From Leptolinea tardivitalis (GTDB lineage Bacteria > Chloroflexota > Anaerolineae > Anaerolineales > Anaerolineaceae), in contig NZ_BBYA01000008.1 of assembly GCF_001050275.1 (NCBI RefSeq), forward strand, positions 124,001 to 188,000: 64,000 nt of DNA. Direction: 5' to 3'. A model generated the notes under the pieces. It saw only the letters and a list, made by a program, of their open reading frames with translations, was not told the DNA's origin and searched no databases. Each line of letters begins with the position of its first letter. Within the stretch, counting starts at the first letter, position 1. The position numbers were made by a program, and so were the translations under genes. This document shows, in pieces, positions 16,282 through 25,540 of the stretch.

Positions 16282-17433
16282 ATGAAGAAGTTTATATTTA
16301 CAATGGTTTCTGTGATGGCACTCGTTGCAATGCTTGCAGCTTGCGCTCCCGCTGCAACTCCTGCACCGGCTGCTGCCGAAGAAAAACCGGCTGCTGCTGA
16401 ACCCACCAAAGCCGAAGCTGCTGCCCCGGCTGCTGCTGAACCCACCAAAGCTGAAGCTGCTGCCCCGGCTGCTGCTGAACCCACCAAAGCTGAAGCTGCT
16501 GCCCCCGCTGCCAAAGTTGACCCGACCAAACTGAAATTCGTCACCGTTGTCAAACTCTCCGGTGTGGGCTGGTTCAACCGCATGGAAGAAGGTGTCAAAC
16601 AGTTCGCCAAAGATACGGGTGTCCAGGCCTTCCAGCAGGGTCCTGAAAAAGCTGATGCCGCCCTCCAGGTACAGGTTATTGAGAACAATATTGCCCAGAA
16701 AGTCGATGCCATTAGCGTCGTTCCTTTCCAGCCCGAATCCCTCGAACCCGTCCTGAAGAAAGCTATGGATGCCGGAATTATCGTGATCTCTCACGAAGCC
16801 TCCAATCAGCAGAACGTCAACTATGACATCGAAGCCTTTGATAATGCCGCTTATGGTGTTCACCTGATGGACAAAATCGGTGAACTGACCGGTGGCAAAG
16901 GTGAATATGTTGTCTTCGTTGGTTCTTTGACCTCCAAGACCCACAATGAATGGGTTGATGCTGGTATCGCTGAACAGAAAGCCAAATTCCCTGAAATGAA
17001 ACTGGTTGGCGACAAAAACGAATCTTATGACGATTCACAGAAAGCCTATGAAAAAGCCAAAGAAATCCTGAAGAAATACCCCGATCTGAAGGGTATGCAG
17101 GGTTCCTCCGCCAACGATATCGTTGGTTTCGGTCAGGCTGTTGAAGAAGCTGGCCTGAATGGCAAGATTGCTGTTGTTGGTACTTCCCTCCAGTCCATGG
17201 TTGGAAAACTGCTCGATACCAACGCTGTACAGATGGCTTCCTGCTGGGATCCCGCGATTGCTGGTCAGGCTATGAACAAATTAGCCCTGATGATCAAGAA
17301 CGGTGAAACCCCCAAAGATGGTATGGACCTGGGCCTGAAGGGTTATGAAAAATTGACCCTCAAGGGTAAAGTCTTCTACGGTTCAGCCTGGATTGACATC
17401 ACCAAAGACAATCAGAAAGATTACGCATTCTAA
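16282..17433 (+). CDS. Sugar ABC transporter substrate-binding lipoprotein
   Basis: This 383-residue lipoprotein has a signal peptide ending in the lipobox LAAC, an Ala/Pro/Glu/Lys/Thr linker with three 13-residue repeats (about residues 36-74), then a periplasmic-binding protein type-1 fold of the RbsB/RhaS/LsrB group (KLKFVTVVKLSGVGWFN onward, DAISVVPFQPESLEPVLKKA, YVVFVGSLTS). It captures a sugar or related compound outside the membrane and delivers it to the permeases encoded downstream. The strong ribosome site GAGGTGAAGG precedes the ATG. A hairpin after the gene probably stabilises its mRNA so that it is made in excess over the ATPase. Confidence 0.92.
   Translation: MKKFIFTMVSVMALVAMLAACAPAATPAPAAAEEKPAAAEPTKAEAAAPAAAEPTKAEAAAPAAAEPTKAEAAAPAAKVDPTKLKFVTVVKLSGVGWFNRMEEGVKQFAKDTGVQAFQQGPEKADAALQVQVIENNIAQKVDAISVVPFQPESLEPVLKKAMDAGIIVISHEASNQQNVNYDIEAFDNAAYGVHLMDKIGELTGGKGEYVVFVGSLTSKTHNEWVDAGIAEQKAKFPEMKLVGDKNESYDDSQKAYEKAKEILKKYPDLKGMQGSSANDIVGFGQAVEEAGLNGKIAVVGTSLQSMVGKLLDTNAVQMASCWDPAIAGQAMNKLALMIKNGETPKDGMDLGLKGYEKLTLKGKVFYGSAWIDITKDNQKDYAF
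16387..16503 (+). repeat. Three tandem 39-bp repeats in the lipoprotein linker
   Basis: Three nearly identical 39-bp units (16387-16425, 16426-16464, 16465-16503) encode PAAAEPTKAEAAA three times. They differ at a single silent site (gcc versus gct). The in-frame unit length means that copy-number changes by slippage would lengthen or shorten the linker between the lipid anchor and the binding domain without breaking the gene. Confidence 0.9.
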
Positions 17434-17470
17434 TCTGGAATCTTTCCAGCTGAATTGATATAAAATAACA

Positions 17471-17509
17471 GGAGCGGCTAACGGCAACAAAAATTATGTT
17501 AGCCGCTCC
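17471..17509 (+). promoter_or_regulatory. Intercistronic hairpin after the binding-protein gene
   Basis: A perfect 12-bp GC-rich stem (17471-17482 with 17498-17509) has a 15-nt loop. No T run follows at once, so it is more likely an mRNA-stabilising or partly terminating hairpin than a full terminator. Its place between binding-protein and ATPase genes matches the way such operons set unequal protein amounts. Confidence 0.7.
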
Positions 17510-17530
17510 AGTTTGTAAGATTTTTCGTGA

Positions 17531-17544
17531 AACATCCCATTTTA
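17531..17544 (+). promoter_or_regulatory. 14-bp shared leader/operator element, ABC ATPase copy
   Basis: AACATCCCATTTTA lies 16 nt upstream of the ATPase ATG. It is identical to the element upstream of dhaK on the other strand and at nearly the same distance from the start codon. Confidence 0.45.
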
Positions 17545-17560
17545 TAAAACGAGATGAATA

Positions 17561-19057
17561 ATGGCTGAAGAATTCCTTAAAGTAAACCATATCAGCAAAT
17601 CGTTCGCTGGTGTAAAGGCACTGGAAGATGTAAGTTTGACCATTAATGCGGGCGAAATTCATTGTCTGGTTGGTGAAAATGGTTCTGGCAAATCGACACT
17701 GATCAAACTAATTGCCGGAGTTTATGAACCAGATGAAGGTGAAATAATAATCAAAGGGAAACCATATAAGAGATTGCATCCCATTGATTCAATCCGGGAA
17801 GGTATTCAAATTATCTACCAGGATTTCTCGCTTTTCCCCAACTTAACTGTTGCCGAGAATATCGCTCTTAACACTGAGTTAGAGAAGAACAAGAAACTGG
17901 TGGACTGGAAAGAAGTCCGGACGATTGCCAAGGAAGCCTTGGAGAAAATTGACATCCACCTTGATTTGGATGCTCTGGTTGAACAGATGTCTGTGGCGGA
18001 TAAACAATTGATCGCAATTTCCAGAGCTCTTCTTCAAAATTCTCAGCTCATTATTATGGATGAACCGACCACGGCATTAACACAGCGTGAAGTAAAGTCG
18101 CTTTTCAAAGTAATCAAGAGCCTACAGGCAAAGGGGATGTCCATCCTCTTTGTTTCCCATAAATTGAATGAAGTCCAGGAAATTTCCGACAGGACATTGA
18201 TTCTTCGGAATGGAAAGAAGATTGTAGATGCTCCTGCTAGCGAAATTGACCGGGCCAAGCTTGTCTATTATATGACTGGCAAAGAGATCGTCGAAACATC
18301 ATATGAATACAAACCTAAGACGGATTGTCCTGAATGCCTGTTAAAAGTTGACAACCTGACTTCACCTGGACGTTTCTATAATGTTTCATTTGAATTACAT
18401 CCCGGTGAAATCCTTGGAATTACAGGTCTTTTAGGTTCGGGAAGAACTGAACTGGCCACCTCACTTTTTGGTGTTGAACCGGCCGAAAGCGGATCGATTT
18501 CAATCAACGGAAAACAGATAAAGATAAATTCAATTCAAGATGCCGTAGCGAACGGGATTGGCTATGTTCCTGAAGATCGGTTGACTGAAGGATTATTCCT
18601 TCCACAATCCATTGGGAGAAATTTAATAATTCGTAAACTGGATGAACTGCTGACGAAAACCAGATTAATTGATGAGCGTAGGGTAAATTCAGAAATCAAA
18701 CGCTGGGTTGGCAGTCTATCCATCAAAACACCCAATGCCAATCTTCCCGTACAGAGCCTTTCAGGTGGAAATCAGCAGCGTGTGGTATTAGCCAAATGGC
18801 TGGCTGTTAATCCTCAAATCTTAATCCTCAATGGACCAACAGTTGGTGTAGATGTGGGATCCAAATCTGAATTACATGCCATTATGCGCAAACTAGCCAC
18901 TGAAGGAATGGGATTATTGGTCATGTCTGATGACATTCCCGAGTTAATGGCCACCTGCAACCGGATTCTTCTCATGCGTAAAGGTCGCATTGTGGAAGAG
19001 TTCGATCGCAAGAATATTACCGAAAAAGAAATTAACTTGAAGTTGGTGGAAGCCTGA
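17561..19057 (+). CDS. Sugar ABC transporter ATPase with two nucleotide-binding domains
   Basis: This 498-residue protein is of the RbsA/MglA type. Domain 1 has Walker [14 protein letters not shown], the family's variant signature [15 protein letters not shown] and an intact Walker [11 protein letters not shown]. Domain 2 has the usual degenerate Walker [11 protein letters not shown], a strong signature, [16 protein letters not shown], but an altered Walker [14 protein letters not shown], in which the normal Asp-Glu pair is Asn-Gly. One canonical ATP site (domain 1 Walker motifs with domain 2 signature) should still form. It powers uptake through the two permeases downstream. The ATG at 17561 follows GAGATGA. 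Confidence 0.93.
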   Translation: MAEEFLKVNHISKSFAGVKALEDVSLTINAGEIHCLVGENGSGKSTLIKLIAGVYEPDEGEIIIKGKPYKRLHPIDSIREGIQIIYQDFSLFPNLTVAENIALNTELEKNKKLVDWKEVRTIAKEALEKIDIHLDLDALVEQMSVADKQLIAISRALLQNSQLIIMDEPTTALTQREVKSLFKVIKSLQAKGMSILFVSHKLNEVQEISDRTLILRNGKKIVDAPASEIDRAKLVYYMTGKEIVETSYEYKPKTDCPECLLKVDNLTSPGRFYNVSFELHPGEILGITGLLGSGRTELATSLFGVEPAESGSISINGKQIKINSIQDAVANGIGYVPEDRLTEGLFLPQSIGRNLIIRKLDELLTKTRLIDERRVNSEIKRWVGSLSIKTPNANLPVQSLSGGNQQRVVLAKWLAVNPQILILNGPTVGVDVGSKSELHAIMRKLATEGMGLLVMSDDIPELMATCNRILLMRKGRIVEEFDRKNITEKEINLKLVEA

Positions 19058-19093
19058 AAAAGGCCCCAAATCCCGAATTAGGACCAATTCGTT

Positions 19094-20107
19094 ATGATAA
19101 AGCGCCTTTTTAAGAAAACAGAATTCATAGTTGCCCTGACGACAATCGGGCTTTCGCTCATAATTGGGATGATCAATCCGACATTTTTCTCCCTGGCTAC
19201 TGTATTTGACACACTGCGCAGTGGAACAGTGGTGGGAATTTTTGCCCTTGGAACAATGATTGTCATTATTTCAGGTGGTATTGATCTATCCTTCACAGCT
19301 ATCGCCATTTTTTCACTTTACGTCACAACCAAGTTAATGTTAGCCTGGCAATATTCCGGTTCTGTCGTATTGATGTATATCATTGCTGCTGCAATCGGAA
19401 CTCTGTTAGGTCTAATAAATGCCTGGTTGATCTCATCTTTCAAATTGCCAACCATGATTGCAACTCTGGGTACCCAGAGCCTGATTCAAGGTTTCATGCT
19501 GTTCTTTATTGACAGTCAATACATTCGCAACATTCCAGATGGAATGGATAAATTTGCCAAGGCACAGTGGTTTGTGACTGATGTGGGCGGCGGTCCGGCA
19601 AAGACAAGCCTGCATCCTGGTGTGTTGATTTTCTTCGCATTGGTCATTGTCGTCTGGTTCATTCTGAAACGCACCATGATTGGCCGCGGTATTTACGCCC
19701 TCGGTGGGTCTCGTGAAGCAGCTGAACGCACTGGCTTCGACACGAAAGGAATCACGGTTTTTATTTATGCCTTTGTCGGTTTCCTGGCCGGTATCGGTGG
19801 AATGACCTTTGGTGCTTATGCCCGTGAAGCCAATCCATTTGCTCTCGTTGGCACCGAAATGGATGTCATTGCGGCTGTCGTGCTGGGCGGTACGGCTATT
19901 ACTGGCGGCCGTGGTACTGTTATCGGAACTCTATTAGGAGTTCTGCTGGTTACTATCATGAAGAATAGTCTTATTCTCATCGGTATCCCTTCGGCCTGGC
20001 AGAAAGTGGTTATCGGTATCATCCTTATCATTGGTACCGGTATTCCCGCTTATCGTTCCCTCACGGCAAAAAAGCAGCTCAATGTAGACCTGGCCGAACA
20101 ATCTTAA
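19094..20107 (+). CDS. Sugar ABC transporter permease (RbsC-like), first
   Basis: This 337-residue permease has about ten hydrophobic segments. It shows the BPD_transp_2 landmarks IISGGIDLSFTAIAIFSLY near the N-terminus and the coupling region GRGIYALGGSREAAERTGFD, followed by DVIAAVVLGGTAITGGRGT. It forms a heterodimeric channel with the next permease. It starts 36 bp after the ATPase with an AGGA ribosome site. Confidence 0.92.
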   Translation: MIKRLFKKTEFIVALTTIGLSLIIGMINPTFFSLATVFDTLRSGTVVGIFALGTMIVIISGGIDLSFTAIAIFSLYVTTKLMLAWQYSGSVVLMYIIAAAIGTLLGLINAWLISSFKLPTMIATLGTQSLIQGFMLFFIDSQYIRNIPDGMDKFAKAQWFVTDVGGGPAKTSLHPGVLIFFALVIVVWFILKRTMIGRGIYALGGSREAAERTGFDTKGITVFIYAFVGFLAGIGGMTFGAYAREANPFALVGTEMDVIAAVVLGGTAITGGRGTVIGTLLGVLLVTIMKNSLILIGIPSAWQKVVIGIILIIGTGIPAYRSLTAKKQLNVDLAEQS

Positions 20108-20125
20108 GTCGGAGTTATATTTCAC

Positions 20126-21202
20126 ATGACTCAACCATCTTCAGTTTCACCCAACGATAATTATCCAACCAAGACGGATTTCTCAAAGAATATTTTGAGC
20201 CTGTTGCGGAGTGATGAGAATATTACCCGGTTGTTTGTCATCATGCTGGTAATTCTTATCAGTATGAGTATTGCCCGGCCGGAAGTTTTCCCTACTCTTC
20301 AGAATTTTCAGTCCATGGCCTTCCAGTGCTCTGAAATTGGAATTCTGGCATTGGGTATCATGCTGACCATGATCACCGGCGGCATTGATCTTTCAGTGAA
20401 CGCCATTGCCAATCTGGCTGGTATTACCGCCGGTCTTATTTTGACCAATATGGCCCCGGCTGGATCTACTCCGGAAACAATCACATTGGCGATTATATTA
20501 GCCATTGTGGCTGCATTGCTGGTTGGTTTAATTTGTGGTGCTTTTAACGGTTTTCTGATTACACGAATTGGAATTTCACCCATCCTGGCTACACTGGGTA
20601 CTATGACTTTGTTCTCTGGCCTCACGATCGGGATCACAAAAGGTACGGGTATTTTTGGTATTCCAGAGTTCCAGTTCCTCGGAAATGGTGATTTTTTCAA
20701 AATTCCGATTCCCTTTATTATTTTTATCGTAATGGCGATTTTTATTTCCATCCTGCTGAATCGGACTACCCTGGGTATGCGTTTGTATTTGATTGGGACA
20801 AACCCGGTGGCTTCCAAATTCTCTGGTGTGGATAATCGCAATGTACTGTTACGCGTGTATGCTTTGAGCGGTTTGCTCTCTTCCATCGCGGGGATTGTTA
20901 TTCTGGCTCGTACCAATTCTGCCAATGCTGATTATGGTGGTTCCTATGTATTGATGGCCATCTTGATTGCGGTTCTGGGCGGAGTCGATGTTGCCGGCGG
21001 TTTTGGAAAGATTTCTGGAATGTTGCTTGGTCTATTCTCTCTACAATTCCTTTCAACCGGTTTGAACATGCTGCTGGCTGAATATCGGGGTGCAAATTTC
21101 TTCAAGATATTCTCCTGGGGTTTCCTGCTTATTGCCATTATGGTAATCAATTACTTAAGTGCACAACGAAAGATGAAAGTAAAAACCAAACATATTGGTT
21201 AA
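20126..21202 (+). CDS. Sugar ABC transporter permease (RbsC-like), second
   Basis: This 358-residue permease is paralogous to the preceding one, with MITGGIDLSVNAIANLAG, the coupling segment GMRLYLIGTNPVASKFSGVD and LIAVLGGVDVAGGFGKI. Its N-terminal 30 residues are polar and probably cytoplasmic. It begins 18 bp after the first permease with a GGAG site and is the last transporter gene before a terminator hairpin. Confidence 0.92.
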   Translation: MTQPSSVSPNDNYPTKTDFSKNILSLLRSDENITRLFVIMLVILISMSIARPEVFPTLQNFQSMAFQCSEIGILALGIMLTMITGGIDLSVNAIANLAGITAGLILTNMAPAGSTPETITLAIILAIVAALLVGLICGAFNGFLITRIGISPILATLGTMTLFSGLTIGITKGTGIFGIPEFQFLGNGDFFKIPIPFIIFIVMAIFISILLNRTTLGMRLYLIGTNPVASKFSGVDNRNVLLRVYALSGLLSSIAGIVILARTNSANADYGGSYVLMAILIAVLGGVDVAGGFGKISGMLLGLFSLQFLSTGLNMLLAEYRGANFFKIFSWGFLLIAIMVINYLSAQRKMKVKTKHIG

Positions 21203-21230
21203 ATATTTGCAGGTTCGGATGAATTGCCTC

Positions 21231-21267
21231 AAAAACAGGGGCGAGGTTCTGCCTCGCTCCTGTTTTT
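21231..21267 (+). terminator. Terminator between transporter genes and FGGY kinase
   Basis: A 16-bp stem (21231-21246 with 21252-21267, one G-T wobble) has a 5-nt loop and ends in TTTTTATT. It should end most transcription after the permeases, so the kinase may be read at a lower level or from its own promoter. Confidence 0.85.
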
Positions 21268-21296
21268 ATTCCTGAATTTTTCATCATGGAGGAATA

Positions 21297-22826
21297 ATGG
21301 AAAAAACATACCTCTTGGGTATTGATATTGGAACATATGAATCGAAAGGTGTTCTGGTTGACAGTGAAGGGAATCTTATTACCAGTGCATTTCAACCACA
21401 CGACCTGCTTATTCCCCGGCAGGGCTGGGCTGAACATGACCCTGAAAAAACCTGGTGGGGTGATTTTGTTTTATTAACAAAAACATTATTAGCGAAAAGT
21501 CAGATATCTTCAAAAGACATCGCAGGAATTGGGGTAAGTGCCATTGCACCCTGCATGCTGCCTGTAGACCAGCAGGGAAATCCTCTGCGAATGGGTGTAC
21601 TTTACGGCGTGGATACGCGGGCCTATCGCGAGATTGACGAATTGAATGCTCGGTTTGGTAAGGAAAATTTGTTTGCAAAAACCGGGAATGAACTCTCTTC
21701 ACAGGCGGTTGGACCGAAAATTCTGTGGTTAAAAAAGAATGAACCAGAGATTTATCATAAAGCGGCAAAATTTACGACAGCCTCGTCTTTTATCATCTCC
21801 CGATTGACCGGGAAGATGGTCATTGACCATTTGACCGCTTCCTTCTTTACGCCACTCTATGATTTTTACAAAGGTACCTGGAGTAATGAATTCTGTGAGG
21901 GCATCGTTGAACCTGAACGCCTGCCAGAAATTGGCTGGGCCTGTGAAAAAGCTGGAACCGTAACGGCCGAAGCTGCCCGAATTACAGGCCTGGCGGAAGG
22001 AACGCCAGTCAATTTTGGAACGGCTGATGCTTCGGCTGAAGCTGTCAGTGTAGGTGTCGTCAAACCGGGACAGATGATGTTGATGTACGGTTCGACCATT
22101 TTTATGTATCTTGTAACATCCACACCAAAAGTAGACAGCCGTTTATGGGCAGCCCGCTACCTGTTCCCTGGTACATCCGCGTTTGCCGCCGGTACGGCTA
22201 CCAGCGGATCGTTGACACGTTGGTTTAGGGATAAACTCTCACCTGACCTTGTAGCGGCAGAAAAATCTGGCGGCGAAAATGCGTATACTGCCCTTATCCA
22301 TGAAGCTGAAAACATTTCCGCCGGTTCAGAAGGGCTTGTGGTGTTACCGTATTTCTCTGGAGAAAGGACACCGATCAATGATCCGCTGGCAAGGGGAATG
22401 TTCTTTGGATTGACGCTTGCCCATCAACGCGGCCATCTATTTAAGGCTGTGCTGGAAGGTATGGGATACGGAGTAAGGCAGCATTTTGATGTTATGGATG
22501 AAATTAGTGTCAAACCTGATGATGTGATTGCCGTAGGCGGTGGAACAAAGAATCCGTTATGGCTCCAGGTGGTCAGCGACATCAGTGGAATCCCACAGCG
22601 AGTTCCGGCAGTCACATTTGGTGCTTCCTTTGGCGATGCATTCCTTGCAGGCATGGCTGTGGGTGTGCATTCTTCATACAATCAAATCACATCATGGATA
22701 AAATACGACCGCCTGGTTAAACCGGATCCAATGAAACATGATTTGTACTCAAAGTACTACCAGATATATCTTGACCTGTACCAAAAGAACAAAGATTTGA
22801 TGAGTGAACTGCATTCGTTAATCTGA
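21297..22826 (+). CDS. FGGY-family carbohydrate kinase
   Basis: This 509-residue sugar kinase has the two ribonuclease-H-like domains of the family. The N-terminal phosphate loop is LLGIDIGTYESKGVLVDSEG, and the C-terminal domain has FSGERTPINDPLARGMFFGL and IAVGGGTKNPLWLQVVSD. It resembles xylulokinase-like enzymes of unknown specificity. Together with the ABC transporter and DhaK/DhaL it probably phosphorylates the imported sugar, polyol or a first oxidation product. GGAGGAA precedes the ATG at 21297. Confidence 0.88.
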   Translation: MEKTYLLGIDIGTYESKGVLVDSEGNLITSAFQPHDLLIPRQGWAEHDPEKTWWGDFVLLTKTLLAKSQISSKDIAGIGVSAIAPCMLPVDQQGNPLRMGVLYGVDTRAYREIDELNARFGKENLFAKTGNELSSQAVGPKILWLKKNEPEIYHKAAKFTTASSFIISRLTGKMVIDHLTASFFTPLYDFYKGTWSNEFCEGIVEPERLPEIGWACEKAGTVTAEAARITGLAEGTPVNFGTADASAEAVSVGVVKPGQMMLMYGSTIFMYLVTSTPKVDSRLWAARYLFPGTSAFAAGTATSGSLTRWFRDKLSPDLVAAEKSGGENAYTALIHEAENISAGSEGLVVLPYFSGERTPINDPLARGMFFGLTLAHQRGHLFKAVLEGMGYGVRQHFDVMDEISVKPDDVIAVGGGTKNPLWLQVVSDISGIPQRVPAVTFGASFGDAFLAGMAVGVHSSYNQITSWIKYDRLVKPDPMKHDLYSKYYQIYLDLYQKNKDLMSELHSLI

Positions 22827-22896
22827 CAAACAATTCTGTAAAGTCAGATTTGTTGATTACTATTGCATAAAACCCGAAATTTGGTAATATTGGATT

Positions 22897-22996
22897 GCAA
22901 GCGGTCGGGTGCCCCCCTCACCCGGCTGCTTGCACTTTTAAGGGCAGGATTTCTGGATGGCGTCCAACTCACGGCGTTTTACCGTTGAGAAAATCC
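22897..22996. other. Structured intergenic segment, possible small RNA
   Basis: The 301-bp gap between the converging kinase and proA genes has no gene. It holds a 15-bp stem with two G-T wobbles (22897-22911 with 22919-22933, 7-nt loop) and then a possible three-way junction: outer GGATTT (22947-22952) with AAATCC (22991-22996), enclosing two smaller hairpins. A TTGCAT box 16 bp from TAATAT (22864-22869 and 22886-22891) could drive plus-strand transcription. The first hairpin could equally be the kinase terminator. From 22997 to 23127 I see nothing. Confidence 0.35.
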
Positions 22997-23127
22997 CAGG
23001 TGATTGACATGCGGGCAATACGTCGAAATTAAATCGACCTTGTCAGTGATCAAACAAATCCAGTATATTTTTGACTCGAACCAACAGTTGAAGTTGATAT
23101 TAATCCTGCAACTGCGGAAAATATAAC

Positions 23128-24396
23128 CTACAACCTGGCGTGATACTCCCCTTCAATAACCCACTTATAGGTGGTCAATTCACGTAACGCCATAGGACCG
23201 CGGGCATGAAGCCGTTGGGTGGAGATGGCCACTTCGGCACCCAACCCTAATTGAGAGCCATCCGTAAATCGTGTACTGGCGTTCACATAGACGGCTGCGG
23301 AGTCTACCCGGGCAACAAATTCACGGGCATTCGTTTCTGTTTCCGTCAGAATCCCATCCGAATGGGCTGTGGAGTGAAGGCTGATATGTTCGATGGCTTC
23401 ATCCAGTGTATCAACAACTTTAATACCCAGAACCAGAGACAACCATTCTGTATCAAAATCATTAACACCGGCCAATTCGACTCCTGCTGGTAGTGGATCA
23501 GGAAGGCAGGCCGCTGCCTTTTCGTCCACCCTGAAAGTCACCCCATCCTTTGACAATGTTTCCACAACCAGTGGAATGAATCTCCCTGCGACGTCTGAAT
23601 GTACCAGAAGTGTATCGAGGGCATTACAGACGCTGGGCCGTTGGATTTTGGCATTCCGTATGACCGGTAGCGCTTTTTCAAGGTTGGCACTGGCATCCAC
23701 ATATTCATGACAGATTCCTATGCCACCGGTGATCACCGGAATCAGGCTGTTCTCACGGCAGTATTTATGCAAAGCAGATCCTCCGCGAGGGATCACCATG
23801 TCAATGTCATTATGAAGTTTGAGAAGTTCAAAAACTAATTCGCGGCTGGGACTGTCAACAAACTGGACGGATCCTTCCGGCAGGCCTGTTGACGCCAATC
23901 CTCGATGAATCGCATCGACCAGAGCTCGATTGGAATTAAGGGTTTCACTGCTACCGCGGAGGATAACGGCATTTCCAGATTTCAAGGCCAATCCGGCAGC
24001 ATCCACGGTAACATTGGGGCGGGCTTCATAGATTACGGCCAGCACGCCAAGTGGAACACGTTGTTTACGCACTTTCAATCCATTGGGCATGAGCTGTTGA
24101 TCAAACACTTCGCCGACAGGGTCAGGAAGGGTGGCCACCCGGCGCAGGTCTGTTGTAATCCATCCAAGGCGTTCTTCATTCAACATCAACCTGTCAATAA
24201 AGGCTGGTGATAATCCAGACTTTTTTCCCTCATCAACATCCTGCTGATTGGCGGCAAGAATACTCTCTTTGTTATTCTCTATTTCACCGGCAATAGCCAT
24301 AAGCGCGGCTTCACGAGCACTGGTACTGGAATACGCCAATGAGTGAAAAGCTGAGCGGGCAGAGCGGGCAAGTGCAAGAGGAGATGTGGTGACCAT
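23128..24396 (-). CDS. proA: Gamma-glutamyl phosphate reductase
   Basis: This 422-residue NADPH-dependent enzyme carries out the second step of proline synthesis, turning gamma-glutamyl phosphate into glutamate semialdehyde. Aldehyde-dehydrogenase-like landmarks are present: GVLAVIYEARPNVTVDAAGL, VIPRGGSALHKYCRENSLIP and the catalytic-cysteine region KIQRPSVCNALDTLLVH. The C-terminal LGLGAEVAISTQRLHARGPM is typical of ProA. It starts 1 bp after proB and is the last gene of a four-gene operon, iclR-gltA-proB-proA. Confidence 0.96.
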   Translation of the reverse strand: MVTTSPLALARSARSAFHSLAYSSTSAREAALMAIAGEIENNKESILAANQQDVDEGKKSGLSPAFIDRLMLNEERLGWITTDLRRVATLPDPVGEVFDQQLMPNGLKVRKQRVPLGVLAVIYEARPNVTVDAAGLALKSGNAVILRGSSETLNSNRALVDAIHRGLASTGLPEGSVQFVDSPSRELVFELLKLHNDIDMVIPRGGSALHKYCRENSLIPVITGGIGICHEYVDASANLEKALPVIRNAKIQRPSVCNALDTLLVHSDVAGRFIPLVVETLSKDGVTFRVDEKAAACLPDPLPAGVELAGVNDFDTEWLSLVLGIKVVDTLDEAIEHISLHSTAHSDGILTETETNAREFVARVDSAAVYVNASTRFTDGSQLGLGAEVAISTQRLHARGPMALRELTTYKWVIEGEYHARL

Positions 24397-24397
24397 C

Positions 24398-25534
24398 TTA
24401 AGAACCTTTCTGCCGTTTGAGAGCAGGTTTTAGCAAGAGCATGTTGTTATGGTGAACAGCTTCATCCCCTTCCGTAAACCCGAGGATGCTTTCAATTTCA
24501 TCCGACCGGCATCCGATGATTTTTTTCAGATCAGACGAGTCATAGCTGGTCATACCTACGGCAACTTCGGAACCGGAGACATCCAAAATTCGAACGGTGG
24601 CGCCGCGGGAAAATTCTCCCGTTACCTCGCGAATCCCCACCGGCAGCAAACTGCCGCCTTTTCGCAAGGCCAGAGTGGCGCCTTCATCTATGGATAGAAT
24701 ACCACCGCCGCGTTTGCCTGCCAACAAGAATCGTTTTCGGCTTTCCAGTTTGGAAACCAACGGCGGAAATTGTGTGCCGATCTGCTTCCCGGAAGCGGCT
24801 TTTAGAATAATATCCGGTTCAGAACCGGAGGCAATCACTACTTTTACACCAGCACGGCGGGCAAGGTCAGCCGCCCGCAATTTGGTGACCATACCTCCTG
24901 TACCCAATCCTGATTGCGAACCCCCGGCTGCTTCCCAGTATTCCAGCGGAATTTCAGCCTGATCAACCTTTTCGATCAACCTTGCATTTTCATCTTTGCG
25001 TGGATCTCCGGTAAAAAGTCCGGCCTGATCGGTTAATAAAAGCAGAAGATCGGCTTCCACCAGGTTGGCTACCAGAGCACTCAAGTTGTCATTATCACCG
25101 AAGCGAATTTCTTCTGTGGCCACCGTATCGTTTTCATTGATTATCGGAACAACACCACCTTCGAGTAACCCTTCAAAAGTTCCGCGTGCATTCAGATAGC
25201 GATTGCGATCAGTCAGGTCTTCGCGAGTCAACAAGACCTGGGCGCTTACCTGGCCGAACATACGAAAGAATTGATCATAATAAGCAATCAAACGCGGTTG
25301 ACCAATGGCCGCCAGCATTTGCTTGCCGGGTGTAAATCGGGGCGCTTCTGCCATACTCATGGCTTCGCGGCCAGCCGCAATGGCACCTGATGTAACCAAT
25401 GCAACCTGTGCACCGGTCTCTTTCAATTGCATGATCTGACGGGTGATGTCAAAGATGTGAGGGATAGACAACCGGTGTGAACCGGCTGTCAGAGTGGATG
25501 TTCCTACTTTAATGATGACACGATGTGATTCCAT
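24398..25534 (-). CDS. proB: Glutamate 5-kinase with PUA domain
   Basis: This 378-residue enzyme phosphorylates glutamate as the first step of proline synthesis. It has an amino-acid-kinase domain (VIIKVGTSTLTAGSHRLS, NENDTVATEEIRFGDNDNLS, GTGGMVTKLRAADLARRAGV) and a C-terminal PUA domain from about residue 275 with LALRKGGSLLPVGI. The full-length PUA form is usually feedback-inhibited by proline. It lies 6 bp after the citrate synthase gene, so proline synthesis is tied to 2-oxoglutarate supply at the level of transcription. Confidence 0.96.
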   Translation of the reverse strand: MESHRVIIKVGTSTLTAGSHRLSIPHIFDITRQIMQLKETGAQVALVTSGAIAAGREAMSMAEAPRFTPGKQMLAAIGQPRLIAYYDQFFRMFGQVSAQVLLTREDLTDRNRYLNARGTFEGLLEGGVVPIINENDTVATEEIRFGDNDNLSALVANLVEADLLLLLTDQAGLFTGDPRKDENARLIEKVDQAEIPLEYWEAAGGSQSGLGTGGMVTKLRAADLARRAGVKVVIASGSEPDIILKAASGKQIGTQFPPLVSKLESRKRFLLAGKRGGGILSIDEGATLALRKGGSLLPVGIREVTGEFSRGATVRILDVSGSEVAVGMTSYDSSDLKKIIGCRSDEIESILGFTEGDEAVHHNNMLLLKPALKRQKGS

Positions 25535-25540
25535 AAGGGA

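Noticed and set aside
16239-16944. Two long minus-strand frames opposite the sugar-binding gene (Ser/Gly- and Ala-rich)
   Set aside because: They are low-complexity shadows of the repetitive Ala/Pro/Glu/Lys linker codons and have no ribosome site or family resemblance.
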